Assembly (NCBI RefSeq): GCF_006483445.1
Contig: NZ_PPPT01000005.1
Coordinates: 1 to 64,000, forward strand
Reading direction: 5' to 3'
DNA from: Bradyrhizobium guangdongense
GTDB lineage: Bacteria > Pseudomonadota > Alphaproteobacteria > Rhizobiales > Xanthobacteraceae
Length of the DNA stretch: 64,000 nt
Shown one piece after another: positions 44,439 to 53,112 of this stretch (its first letter is position 1; each line of letters starts with the position of its first letter). A program made the translations under genes and the position numbers. A model generated the notes under the pieces. The model was not told the origin of the DNA, did no database searches, and saw nothing but the letters and a program-made list of their open reading frames with translations.

Positions 44439-45494
44439 TCAGGAGATGCCCAGCATCTTGCGGTTCATCTTGACGTCGGTGCCGGCGCCGGCGAAATCGT
44501 CGAAGGCCTTTTCGGTGACGCGGATGATATGGTTCCTGATGAACTCGGCGCCCTCGCGCGCACCGTCCTCGGGATGCTTCAACGCGCATTCCCATTCGAG
44601 CACCGCCCAGCTGTCATAGTCATACTGCGTCAGCTTCGAGAATATGGCGCCGAAATCGATCTGCCCGTCACCCGGCGAGCGGAAGCGGCCGGCCCGATTC
44701 ACCCAGCCCTGGAATCCGCCATAAACACCTTGTCGGCCGGTCGGGTTGAACTCGGCGTCCTTGACGTGGAAGGCCTTGATGCGATCGTGGTAGATGTCGA
44801 TGTAGTCGAGATAGTCGAGCTGCTGCAACACGAAGTGCGAGGGGTCGTAGAGCAGGTTCGCTCGCCGATGGTTGTTCACCCTCTCGAGGAACATCTCGTA
44901 GGAGACGCCGTCGTGGAGGTCTTCGCCGGGGTGAATCTCATAGGCAAGATCGACGCCGTGCTCGTCCGCCTCGTCGAGGATCGGCCGCCAACGCCTGGCG
45001 AGTTCGTCGAAGGCCTCTTCGACGAGGCCGGGTGGGCGTTGCGGCCACGGATAGATATAGGGCCAGGCGAGCGCGCCCGAGAAGGTCGCGTGCGCCGTGA
45101 GTCCAAGGCGCTTTGAGGCGCGAATGGCGCACTTGACCTGGTCAACGGCCCACTCGGTGCGCGCTTTCGGATTGCCTCGCACTTGCGGGGCGGCGAAGCC
45201 GTCGAACACGGCATCATAAGCGGGATGAACGGCGACGAGCTGGCCCTGGAGGTGGGTCGAAAGCTCCGTTATTGCCAGGCCGTGACCGATGGCGACACCC
45301 TTAACCTCGTCGGCGTAATCCTGCGACTCCGCCGCCTTCTTGAGGTCGAACAGCCGTCCATCCCAGCTCGGTATCTGGACGCCCTTGTAGCCGAGAGAGG
45401 CGGCCCATTTGCAGATCGTATCGAAGGAATTGAACGGTGCCGTGTCGGATGCGAACTGCGCGAGGAAAATCGCCGGTCCCTTGATCATCTTCAT
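44439..45494 (-). CDS. Sugar phosphate isomerase/epimerase-like TIM-barrel protein
   Basis: Encodes 351 residues of the xylose-isomerase-like TIM-barrel class. Metal-binding segments include LAYEIHPGEDLHDG, DPSHFVLQ and AFHVKDAEF. It may epimerise, isomerise or dehydrate a keto-sugar or inosose produced by the oxidoreductases. It is longer than the second TIM-barrel protein (253 residues) at 46773, so the two probably have different substrates. Confidence 0.9.
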   Translation of the reverse strand: MKMIKGPAIFLAQFASDTAPFNSFDTICKWAASLGYKGVQIPSWDGRLFDLKKAAESQDYADEVKGVAIGHGLAITELSTHLQGQLVAVHPAYDAVFDGFAAPQVRGNPKARTEWAVDQVKCAIRASKRLGLTAHATFSGALAWPYIYPWPQRPPGLVEEAFDELARRWRPILDEADEHGVDLAYEIHPGEDLHDGVSYEMFLERVNNHRRANLLYDPSHFVLQQLDYLDYIDIYHDRIKAFHVKDAEFNPTGRQGVYGGFQGWVNRAGRFRSPGDGQIDFGAIFSKLTQYDYDSWAVLEWECALKHPEDGAREGAEFIRNHIIRVTEKAFDDFAGAGTDVKMNRKMLGIS

Positions 45495-45568
45495 CGAATG
45501 CTTCCTTCTCGCCTAGTTTCACGCGGCGGCTTCGGACGGTACGGCGAAGTCGCGACGTTGGCCGTGCT

Positions 45569-46729
45569 TCAGAACGTCTCCGCCGCCCACAGTGCCATCG
45601 CATCGGCCTCGGACATTGCTGCCGGCCGATCGACGCGCGAATGTACGGCGATTTCGCCGCCCTCGACACCGGCCTTCAGCGTGGCGTGCATCACCTCGAG
45701 CGCATGGCTCGCCAGCGCTCCGGAGGCGCGGTGCGGCGTGCCGTGCAACACCGCGCTTGCGAGTTCGGCGATGCCGAGGCAGCGATAATTGGCCTGGCTC
45801 GGCATGTGATCGGCCCAGTTCGGCGAGCGCCAATTGGGCTTGCCGAACGGACGGTCGTCGGCCGCGACCGAAATCCAGTCGCCACCCCTCTCGGTGTATT
45901 GCACCGCGCCGCCGAAAAAGTTCGGATCCGGCACGCGCAGCGACCCCTCGGTGCCGTACAGTTCGATCGGTGCATGCCCGTGCTTCCACACATCCCAGCT
46001 CATCGTGAAGACGATGTCAGCGCCGGTTTCGAAGTGAAGAAGCGCCATCACGGTCGTCGGCGTCTCCACCGTGATCGACTTGCCGTTCATCGGTCCCTTC
46101 GCGGAGACAAGCCGCGTGGCGAAGCCGGAACTCGCGCGTCCCTGCACGTGCGTCACGGGTCCCAGGAGATTGATCAGGGCCGCAAGGTAATAGGGTCCCA
46201 TGTCGAGGATCGGTCCGCCGCCCGGCTTGAAGAAGAAGGTGGGGTCGGGGTGCCAGTGCTCCATCCCGTGCGACATCAGAAAGCAGGTACCGTAGAGCAC
46301 CTTGCCGATCCGACCCGCGTCGATGATCTCGCGTGCGGTCCGTCCGCCACCACCGAGGAACGTGTCGGGTGCGCAACCGAGCTTGAGACCGCGCCGCGTC
46401 GCTTCGCCGACCAGTGCTGCGGCATCGGCGGCCTCTACCGTGATCGGCTTCTCGCCGAATACATGCTTGCCGGCGGTCAGCGCGGCGTGGCTCACGGCGA
46501 AATGTGCGTTGGGTGTCGTGAGATTGACGACGATCTGGATGTCGGGACGCGCCAGCAGCGCGTCGATCGTCAAGGCCTCGATGCCGAATTGTCCGGCCTG
46601 GTCGCGTGCGACCTCAGGGCGCAGGTCGGCGCAGGCGATCAGTTTGAGATCGCGGAAGTTCGGCATGTTCCGCAGGTAAATCGTCGAGATGTTCCCGCAT
46701 CCAACGACGCCGACGCCGAGCTTGCTCAT
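45569..46729 (-). CDS. Gfo/Idh/MocA family oxidoreductase
   Basis: Encodes 386 residues from the ATG at 46729, 9 nt after AAGGA; an ATG at 46738 directly abuts that site and is less likely. It has the Rossmann start VGVVGCGNIS, the signature VFGEKPITV and the GPILDMGPYYLAALIN region. A second dehydrogenase of the operon, diverged from the 43251 copy, with a different likely substrate or direction. Confidence 0.92.
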   Translation of the reverse strand: MSKLGVGVVGCGNISTIYLRNMPNFRDLKLIACADLRPEVARDQAGQFGIEALTIDALLARPDIQIVVNLTTPNAHFAVSHAALTAGKHVFGEKPITVEAADAAALVGEATRRGLKLGCAPDTFLGGGGRTAREIIDAGRIGKVLYGTCFLMSHGMEHWHPDPTFFFKPGGGPILDMGPYYLAALINLLGPVTHVQGRASSGFATRLVSAKGPMNGKSITVETPTTVMALLHFETGADIVFTMSWDVWKHGHAPIELYGTEGSLRVPDPNFFGGAVQYTERGGDWISVAADDRPFGKPNWRSPNWADHMPSQANYRCLGIAELASAVLHGTPHRASGALASHALEVMHATLKAGVEGGEIAVHSRVDRPAAMSEADAMALWAAETF

Positions 46730-46772
46730 GTCACTCATTCCTTCAGCTCCAAGCCCTTCTAGTCCAAGCCCT

Positions 46773-47534
46773 TCAAGTCCAGGCGGCCACTGTCTCGCGC
46801 GCCCGGCTCGCGAAGCGAGCGACGTCGTTCGGCTTGTCATGTTCGGCGACGAACAGCGACACGTTCGCCTGTTTCATCGCGGCCCGCAGCGCCGACCAGT
46901 CCATGGTGCCGTGGCCGGGATCGGCCCAGCCGTCCTCGTCCGCGCATTGTCCCGCTGGCGCGAGGTCCTTGATGTGGCAGGCGACCAGGCGCTTGGCGTG
47001 CTTTTTGATTTCAGCGACGGGGTCGCCGTTGCCGCGCACGATCCAGGCGAGGTCCGCCTCCCAGACCAGTTCGGGTGCTTCCTCGAACAGGCATTCGAGA
47101 TAGGTCCCGCCGCTCGCGCCGCGGCCATATTCCCAGTGGTGATTGTGCCAGCCGAAGCGCAGCCCTTCGCCGGTCACCGCCTTGCCGATCGCGGCAAGCT
47201 CGCGCCCGATGCCGCGCCACTCCTTCTCGCCACCCTCGCGTTCGCCAGGCGGTGGCGCCGGTGCAAAGATCGTATCGATACCCAAGCCCTTGCAGAGCTT
47301 GGTGGTGCCCGCCGCATCCGCGCGCAACCGGTCGAGACCGACATGAGCGCTCGGCGCGGTCATGCCGTAGCGTTCGAGTAGTCGTTTCAGCGTATCGGTA
47401 TCGTTGAACAGCGCGCCCCAAGGCTCGACCATCTTGTAGCCGAGGCCGGCGAGCAGCTCGAACTGCGCCTCGAGCGGTTCGATCGTACGGGCGGAATAGA
47501 GTTGGAAGGACAGTCGATCTATCGGCGTGGTCAT
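46773..47534 (-). CDS. Sugar phosphate isomerase/epimerase-like TIM-barrel protein
   Basis: Encodes 253 residues. The barrel's ligands lie in GWHNHHWEYG, WEADLAWIVRG and CHIKDLAP. Positioned between the transporter ATPase gene and the oxidoreductase gene. Function is inferred from the operon. Confidence 0.9.
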   Translation of the reverse strand: MTTPIDRLSFQLYSARTIEPLEAQFELLAGLGYKMVEPWGALFNDTDTLKRLLERYGMTAPSAHVGLDRLRADAAGTTKLCKGLGIDTIFAPAPPPGEREGGEKEWRGIGRELAAIGKAVTGEGLRFGWHNHHWEYGRGASGGTYLECLFEEAPELVWEADLAWIVRGNGDPVAEIKKHAKRLVACHIKDLAPAGQCADEDGWADPGHGTMDWSALRAAMKQANVSLFVAEHDKPNDVARFASRARETVAAWT

Positions 47535-47564
47535 GCTGGATTCTCGTGCGAGGTGGGTACGGAG

Positions 47565-48650
47565 TTAAAGACGCTGTCCGCTCTGGTCATCGAACAGGGA
47601 GAAAGCTTCGGCTGGAAACCGCAAGGCGAGGGTGTCACCCGCGCGCGCCTGCGCATCGGCATCGCTGCGGAAGGAGAACGCCGTCCCGTCGGCAAGGCGA
47701 CACCAGATCAGCGCGTCGGCGCCCATCGGTTCCACCATCTCGACACGCGCCGGCACAGCGGACGGATGATCGGAGCCGATGACCTCGATATGTTCAGGGC
47801 GGATGCCGAGGACGGCCGGTGCATCTGACGGCGGCGTGCGGAATGCATAGCCGTTCAGGTCGAACCGGGCATCTCCGGCGATGAACGCCAGACCGCCATC
47901 ACGGGCGATCCGGCCACGAATGAAGTTCATCGCGGGCGAACCGACGAAGGAGGCGACGAAGCGGTTGGCCGGCTCGCGATAGATCTTTTTCGGCGTATCG
48001 AGTTGCTGGATGACGCCGCCCTGCATGACGGCGATACGGTCGGCAAGGGTGAGCGCCTCGATCTGGTCGTGGGTCACGTAGATCATGGTCGCGCCCAGCC
48101 GCGCATGTAGGCGCTTGATCTCGACCCTGAGTTCGGCACGCAACTGGGCGTCGAGATTGGAGAGCGGCTCGTCGAACAGATAGACGCCGGCATGACGTAC
48201 CAGCGCGCGGCCGATCGCGACGCGCTGGCGCTGCCCGCCTGACAGTTCGGACGGACGACGGTCGAGCAGCTCGGTCAGCCGCAGCATCTTTGCGGCCTCG
48301 CCGACGCGGCTGTCGATCTCGTCCTGGGGCGTGCGGGCGACTTTCAGTCCGAAGGACAGATTCTTGCGCACACTCATGCGTGGATAGAGCGCGTAGCTCT
48401 GGAACACCATGGCGATGCCGCGATCCTTCGGCTCGGCCCAGGTCACGTCGCGGTCGCCGATCCGAATCTCGCCGCCCTTGACGTCGATCAGTCCGGCGAT
48501 GGCGTTCAGAAGCGTCGACTTTCCGCAACCGGAGGGGCCGAGCAGGACGAGGAATTCGGAGGCGTCGACATGAAGGTTGAGATTCTCCAGAACCTTCAGT
48601 CCGCCAAAGCCTATCTGAAGGTTCGTGATATCGACGTTGGAGCGTTGCAT
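47565..48650 (-). CDS. Sugar ABC transporter ATP-binding protein (UgpC/MalK type)
   Basis: Encodes 361 residues. Walker A GPSGCGKST, signature LSGGQRQRV and Walker B VYLFDEPLSNL are intact. The C-terminal TOBE-like region (VLGIRPEHIEV) marks the CUT1 family. It energises the import of a carbohydrate together with the two permease genes just upstream. Confidence 0.96.
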   Translation of the reverse strand: MQRSNVDITNLQIGFGGLKVLENLNLHVDASEFLVLLGPSGCGKSTLLNAIAGLIDVKGGEIRIGDRDVTWAEPKDRGIAMVFQSYALYPRMSVRKNLSFGLKVARTPQDEIDSRVGEAAKMLRLTELLDRRPSELSGGQRQRVAIGRALVRHAGVYLFDEPLSNLDAQLRAELRVEIKRLHARLGATMIYVTHDQIEALTLADRIAVMQGGVIQQLDTPKKIYREPANRFVASFVGSPAMNFIRGRIARDGGLAFIAGDARFDLNGYAFRTPPSDAPAVLGIRPEHIEVIGSDHPSAVPARVEMVEPMGADALIWCRLADGTAFSFRSDADAQARAGDTLALRFPAEAFSLFDDQSGQRL

Positions 48651-48656
48651 GTCGCC

Positions 48657-49541
48657 TCAGCCCTTCACAGCGCCTGCGGCGATGCCGCGAACGAACCAGC
48701 GGCCGGAGCCGAAATAGACCACCAGCGGCAACAGCGCGGTGAGAAGCGTGGCCGCCATGTCGACATTGTAGGCGCGCTCGCCTTGCGTCGAGTTGACGAT
48801 GTTGTTGAGCTGCACGGTCATCGGCAGATTGTCGCGGCCGGCGAACACCAGCCCGAGGATGAAATCATTCCAGATGCCGGTGGTTTGCAGGATCACCGCG
48901 ACGACGATCATCGGCGTCGCCATCGGCATCATGATGCGGGCATAGATCTGGTAGAAGCCGGCGCCATCGATGCGGGCGGCCTTGAACAGTTCGACCGGGA
49001 GTGAGGTGAAATAGTTGCGGAACAGCAGCGTCATGGTCGGAAGCCCAAAGATCGTGTGAATGGTCACGATGGTGGCAAGCGACTGGCCGAGCCCGGTAAA
49101 GGAGAACACCCGCACCAGCGGATAGATGAACACTTGATAGGGGATGAAGGCGACGACCATCATCGCGCCGAACAGAATGTTTGCTCCACGCACGCGCCAT
49201 AGCGATAGCGCGTAGCCGGTCAACGATCCGACCAGGATCGAGATCACCACCGATGGCACCAGTATCCGCAGCGAATTGAAGAAGCCGATCCTGATGCCCT
49301 CGCAGGTGAGCCCGGTGCAGGCCGAAGTCCAGGCCTTGACCCAAGCCGCGAGGCTCGGCGAGGCGGGCAGGGCGAGCAGATTGCCCTGCCGGATCTCGGC
49401 CATCGGCTTCAGCGACGTGACGATCATGACGTAGAGCGGCAGCAGAAAATACAGTGCGGTGATCAGGATGAACGCATAGAGGCCCCAGCGCGCTGGGCTG
49501 ATGCGTCTCGGCCGGCCGGAGCTGAGAGCGGTCGCGCTCAT
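48657..49541 (-). CDS. Carbohydrate ABC transporter permease (MalG type)
   Basis: Encodes 294 residues from the ATG at 49541 with six membrane helices and the EAA-loop region FKAARIDGAGFYQIYARIMM. The start overlaps the upstream permease stop by 4 nt, so the two permeases are made together. Confidence 0.95.
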   Translation of the reverse strand: MSATALSSGRPRRISPARWGLYAFILITALYFLLPLYVMIVTSLKPMAEIRQGNLLALPASPSLAAWVKAWTSACTGLTCEGIRIGFFNSLRILVPSVVISILVGSLTGYALSLWRVRGANILFGAMMVVAFIPYQVFIYPLVRVFSFTGLGQSLATIVTIHTIFGLPTMTLLFRNYFTSLPVELFKAARIDGAGFYQIYARIMMPMATPMIVVAVILQTTGIWNDFILGLVFAGRDNLPMTVQLNNIVNSTQGERAYNVDMAATLLTALLPLVVYFGSGRWFVRGIAAGAVKG

Positions 49542-50416
49542 CGCACCTCTCCCTTGCGCGCACGCCAATAAAGATAGGGTGCGACCACCGCGATCACGGT
49601 GATCAGCATGGTGGTGGCGGCCGCGGTTGCGAGCCCGATATTGGCCCGCTCGAACAGATGGTCCATGACGAATTTGGCGGGCACTTCGGAGGCGATGCCG
49701 GGGCCGCCATTGGTCATCGAGACCGACAGGTCGTAGAGGCGCACGACAGCCGTCGAGAGCAGCACCGCGGCGGTTGCGAAGCTCGCGCCCATCATCGGGA
49801 TGACAATGGAGATGTAGACCCGCCATTTCGGCAGGCCGTCGACCCTCGCCGCCTTCCAGATTTCATCGTCCACGCCGCGAAGGCCTGCCAGCATGATCGC
49901 CATCACCAGGCCAGAGGCCTGCCAGACGCCCGCGATGACCAGGCAGTAGATCGCGGTCTCCGGCCGCACGATCCAGTCGAAGGTCGCGCCCGCAAATCCC
50001 CAGCTCCGCAGCACATGCTGAATGCCGAGCGTCGGGTTCAGAAGCCACTGCCACACCAGCCCCGTGACCACGAAGGACATCGCATAGGGATAGAGGTAGA
50101 TCGAGCGAATGGTGTCCTCGGCCCGCACCCGTTGGTCGATCGCGACCGCCAGCAGGAACCCGATCAGCAGCGCCAGCGAGACGAACAGCACGCCGTAGAT
50201 GATGACATTGTGGACCGAGGTGAGCCAGCGATCGTTGGTGAGCAGCAGTTCATACTGCCGAAAGCCCACGAAGTTGTTGTTCGGCAGCATCCGCGAATTG
50301 GTCAGCGACATCCACGCCGTCCAGCTCGTGGCGCCGATATAGACGACCAGCATCACCATCAGCGCCGGCAGCAGCGCCGAGATCACGGAAAGTCGAGAGG
50401 TCAGCGAAAGACGCAT
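49538..50416 (-). CDS. Carbohydrate ABC transporter permease (MalF type)
   Basis: Encodes 292 residues with six membrane helices and the EAA-loop WKAARVDGLPKWRVYISIVI. It pairs with the other permease and the UgpC-type ATPase. It follows a stem-loop after the binding-protein gene. Confidence 0.95.
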   Translation of the reverse strand: MRLSLTSRLSVISALLPALMVMLVVYIGATSWTAWMSLTNSRMLPNNNFVGFRQYELLLTNDRWLTSVHNVIIYGVLFVSLALLIGFLLAVAIDQRVRAEDTIRSIYLYPYAMSFVVTGLVWQWLLNPTLGIQHVLRSWGFAGATFDWIVRPETAIYCLVIAGVWQASGLVMAIMLAGLRGVDDEIWKAARVDGLPKWRVYISIVIPMMGASFATAAVLLSTAVVRLYDLSVSMTNGGPGIASEVPAKFVMDHLFERANIGLATAAATTMLITVIAVVAPYLYWRARKGEVR

Positions 50417-50450
50417 CGTGTCGCCGGACTGAGGAGAGGGATAGGGGGTC

Positions 50451-50484
50451 AGGAAAGGCGGCCGACAATTCCTCGGCCGCCTTT
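50451..50484 (-). terminator. Intra-operon stem-loop after the binding-protein gene
   Basis: On the minus strand GGCGGCCGA and TCGGCCGCC pair around a 7-nt loop, followed by TTTCC. Between binding-protein and permease genes this kind of stem usually lets the binding protein be made in excess by partial termination or mRNA protection. Confidence 0.75.
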
Positions 50485-50492
50485 TCGATGCA

Positions 50493-51734
50493 TCACTCCG
50501 CGGATTTCAGCACCGCAGCAACCTTGGCCGAGAATTCATCGGCGCTCATACTGGTGTTCCAATATTGCGAGATGGCATCCTGCAGCGCGCCGATCAGCGC
50601 GGGCGGCGCCAGCATGTCGCCGGACGGCATTTGCTGGGCCTTGTCTGCGACATAGCGCATGCCCTTCTGGGCGCAAGCGTCCAGTGCGGACGTGTCGACA
50701 TCGTTACGTACCGGGATCGAGCCCTTCCTCAGCGCGAACTGGATCTGGGTCTCCGGCGTCAGCATCAATCTCGCCAGGGTCATTTGCGCCTTCGTGGTGG
50801 CCGGGTCCTTCGCCTTCGGGAAGACGAACACGTCGCCGCCCATCACGTAACCGCCGCTGCCATTGGACAGTACGGTGCAGCCATAGTCCTTCTCGGGGAC
50901 CTTGCCGGCGGCGACGAACTCGCCTTTGGCCCAGTCGCCCATGATCTGCATTCCGGCCTTGCCCTGGATGACCATGTTGGTCGCGTCATTCCAGTTGCGG
51001 CCGGGCGCGCCGGCATCGACATAGTCCTTGAGCTTCTTGTAGGTGACGGCGACCGCCTTGAACTCGGCGCTCTGCGCCAGCGCCACGTCGCGCTTGCCGA
51101 GGATGCCGGTCCACATCTGCGCGCCGCCGACGCCGATCATGACCGCGTTGAACAGATTTTGCTCCCAGTTCTTCTGGCCCGAGAAGGCCAGCGGGATCAC
51201 CTTGCCCTCAGCCTTGAGCTTGTCGAGAATGGCGAGCGCGTCATTCCAGGTCTTCGGCTCGTCGGCTCCGACGGAGGCGAGCACGGCCTTGTTGTACCAG
51301 AGCCAGTTTTGACCGTGGATGTTGATCGGCACCGCATACATCTTGCCCTTGCGGGTTGCCGCGGCAATGATCGCGGCGGGCATCACGCCTTTCCAGTTGC
51401 CTTCGGTTGCGATCGCATCGATATCGGCGAGCAGATCGCCCTCCACCAATTCGTCGAACTGCTTGCCGGTGTTGAGCTGCATGGCGGTCGGCGGATTGCC
51501 GGAGACGGTGCGGGTAATCGCGGCGTTTCGTGCATTCGCAGCACCAGCGACCGCGCTATCGATCCAGGTGCCGCCCGCCTTGGTGAACTGGTCGGCAAAC
51601 ACTTTCACGGCGGCCGCCTCGCCGCCGGAGGTCCACCAGTGGATCACCTCCGCCTTCATCTCCTGGGCGTTGGCGGGTAACGAGGCAAGCGCCGTGGTGG
51701 CAACGGCCACCGCAGCGAACAATATGCGCTTCAT
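50493..51734 (-). CDS. Carbohydrate ABC transporter substrate-binding protein
   Basis: Encodes 413 residues from the ATG at 51734, after GGGAGGGAAG. A signal peptide ends at PANAQ. The mature domain starts KAEVIHWWTSGGEAAAVKVF, typical of the group that binds sugars or polyols. First gene of the operon and directly downstream of the LacI operator. Confidence 0.94.
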   Translation of the reverse strand: MKRILFAAVAVATTALASLPANAQEMKAEVIHWWTSGGEAAAVKVFADQFTKAGGTWIDSAVAGAANARNAAITRTVSGNPPTAMQLNTGKQFDELVEGDLLADIDAIATEGNWKGVMPAAIIAAATRKGKMYAVPINIHGQNWLWYNKAVLASVGADEPKTWNDALAILDKLKAEGKVIPLAFSGQKNWEQNLFNAVMIGVGGAQMWTGILGKRDVALAQSAEFKAVAVTYKKLKDYVDAGAPGRNWNDATNMVIQGKAGMQIMGDWAKGEFVAAGKVPEKDYGCTVLSNGSGGYVMGGDVFVFPKAKDPATTKAQMTLARLMLTPETQIQFALRKGSIPVRNDVDTSALDACAQKGMRYVADKAQQMPSGDMLAPPALIGALQDAISQYWNTSMSADEFSAKVAAVLKSAE

Positions 51735-51787
51735 GACTTCCCTCCCGTGTATGCCCATCTGCGGGGCGAATTATCCCTTTACAGGCT

Positions 51788-51805
51788 TATGTAATCGATT
51801 ACATA
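51788..51805. promoter_or_regulatory. LacI-type operator palindrome
   Basis: TATGTAATCGATTACATA is a perfect 18-bp palindrome with the central CG common in LacI-family operators. It lies between the divergent binding-protein and lacI-type genes, 53 bp from the binding-protein start, so it can control both. Confidence 0.85.
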
Positions 51806-51868
51806 TGATCGTATCACAACCCTAGGATTTTGCAAGCGCGTTCAAGCCGCCAGGATCTGGATCAGCAA

Positions 51869-52927
51869 ATGACCAAGCGCCCCAAGGAGACACGCCGGCC
51901 GCCGGCAAAGATCGCGGATGTTGCGCGCCTTGCCGGTGTGTCGGTCGCGACCGTGAGCCGGACGCTGGCGCGGCCCGAGGTCGTGAGCGAGGAAACCCGC
52001 ACCCGCGTGCTCGCCGCGGTACGCGACACGTCCTATACGCCGAACATCTCGGCCAGGAATCTGCGCGTCCGCAAGACCATGGTGGTGCTGGTGGCGGTGC
52101 CTGACATCGCCAACCCGTTCTTCGCCGAGATATTGCAGGGAATCGACGATACGCTGTCGGCTGCTGGTTACGGTCTCGTCATTGCCAATCTGGCCGGTCC
52201 GCCCGAGAAGGAGGCCCGCTATGTCGACCTGGTCTGCGCCGGTCAGGCCGACGGCGTGCTGCTGCTGTGCGGTCACGTCATCCGAAGTCGCGACCGCGAC
52301 TTGTACGATGCGCACGTGCCGCTGGTGGCTGCCTGCGAGTATATTCCCGGTGCGACCTTTCCGCAGATTTGCATAGACAATGTCGGTGCTGCACGCGCGG
52401 CAGTGCGGCATCTGATCGAACTCGGACACACAAGCATCGCCTATCTGTCGGGTCCGCAATCGACGATCCTCGAAAGGCAACGCCTCGAAGGCTACAGGAA
52501 GGCCCTGAAAGAAGCCGGGATTGCTGCCGTCGACAGCCTGATGATGTCCGGCGATTTCACCTTCCGAACCGGTGTCGAGGCCGGCCGGGCGCTGCTTGCG
52601 CTTGCGCCGGAAGTGCGTCCGACCGCACTGTTTGCCGCCAATGACGAGATGGCGATCGGCCTGATCAAGACCGTGCACGCGGGAGGACTGCGGGTTCCGC
52701 GCGATCTCTCCGTCGTTGGCTTCGATGGCATTCCCTATGCCGATTATTGCGAGCCGACCTTGACCACCATCGTCCAGCCGCGTCGCGAGCTCGGCGCCGG
52801 CGCCGCTGCCGAGTTGATTGCGCTGATGACGACGGAGAGGACGGCGGCGCGCAAGGATATCGAGCTTCCGGCCGCGCTGGTCTTGCGTGACAGCACCTGT
52901 CCGCCATCGGACCGCGGCAGGAACTAG
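51869..52927 (+). CDS. LacI family transcriptional regulator
   Basis: Encodes 352 residues from the ATG at 51869 (an upstream TTG at 51830 is possible). The helix-turn-helix KIADVARLAGVSVATVSRTL lies near the N-terminus, followed by the periplasmic-binding-like ligand domain (VAVPDIANPFFAEILQGI). It likely represses the divergent sugar operon until its inducer binds. Confidence 0.93.
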   Translation: MTKRPKETRRPPAKIADVARLAGVSVATVSRTLARPEVVSEETRTRVLAAVRDTSYTPNISARNLRVRKTMVVLVAVPDIANPFFAEILQGIDDTLSAAGYGLVIANLAGPPEKEARYVDLVCAGQADGVLLLCGHVIRSRDRDLYDAHVPLVAACEYIPGATFPQICIDNVGAARAAVRHLIELGHTSIAYLSGPQSTILERQRLEGYRKALKEAGIAAVDSLMMSGDFTFRTGVEAGRALLALAPEVRPTALFAANDEMAIGLIKTVHAGGLRVPRDLSVVGFDGIPYADYCEPTLTTIVQPRRELGAGAAAELIALMTTERTAARKDIELPAALVLRDSTCPPSDRGRN

Positions 52928-53112
52928 CTGTGTTGTTCGGCCGGTAAACTGCTCACGCAAAGCGTTCGATCGTCGCGGATACAATCTCTGTTTGCATCAC
53001 GCCGTGTTTGCTCATACCATTTTCCCGGTATTGGCCCGGACGGCGCGGTTTGTGTCGATCTGCGCCGCGGCCGCTGTCCGATTGGCTCAATCAAATTGCA
53101 GGGTTGAAGCAC

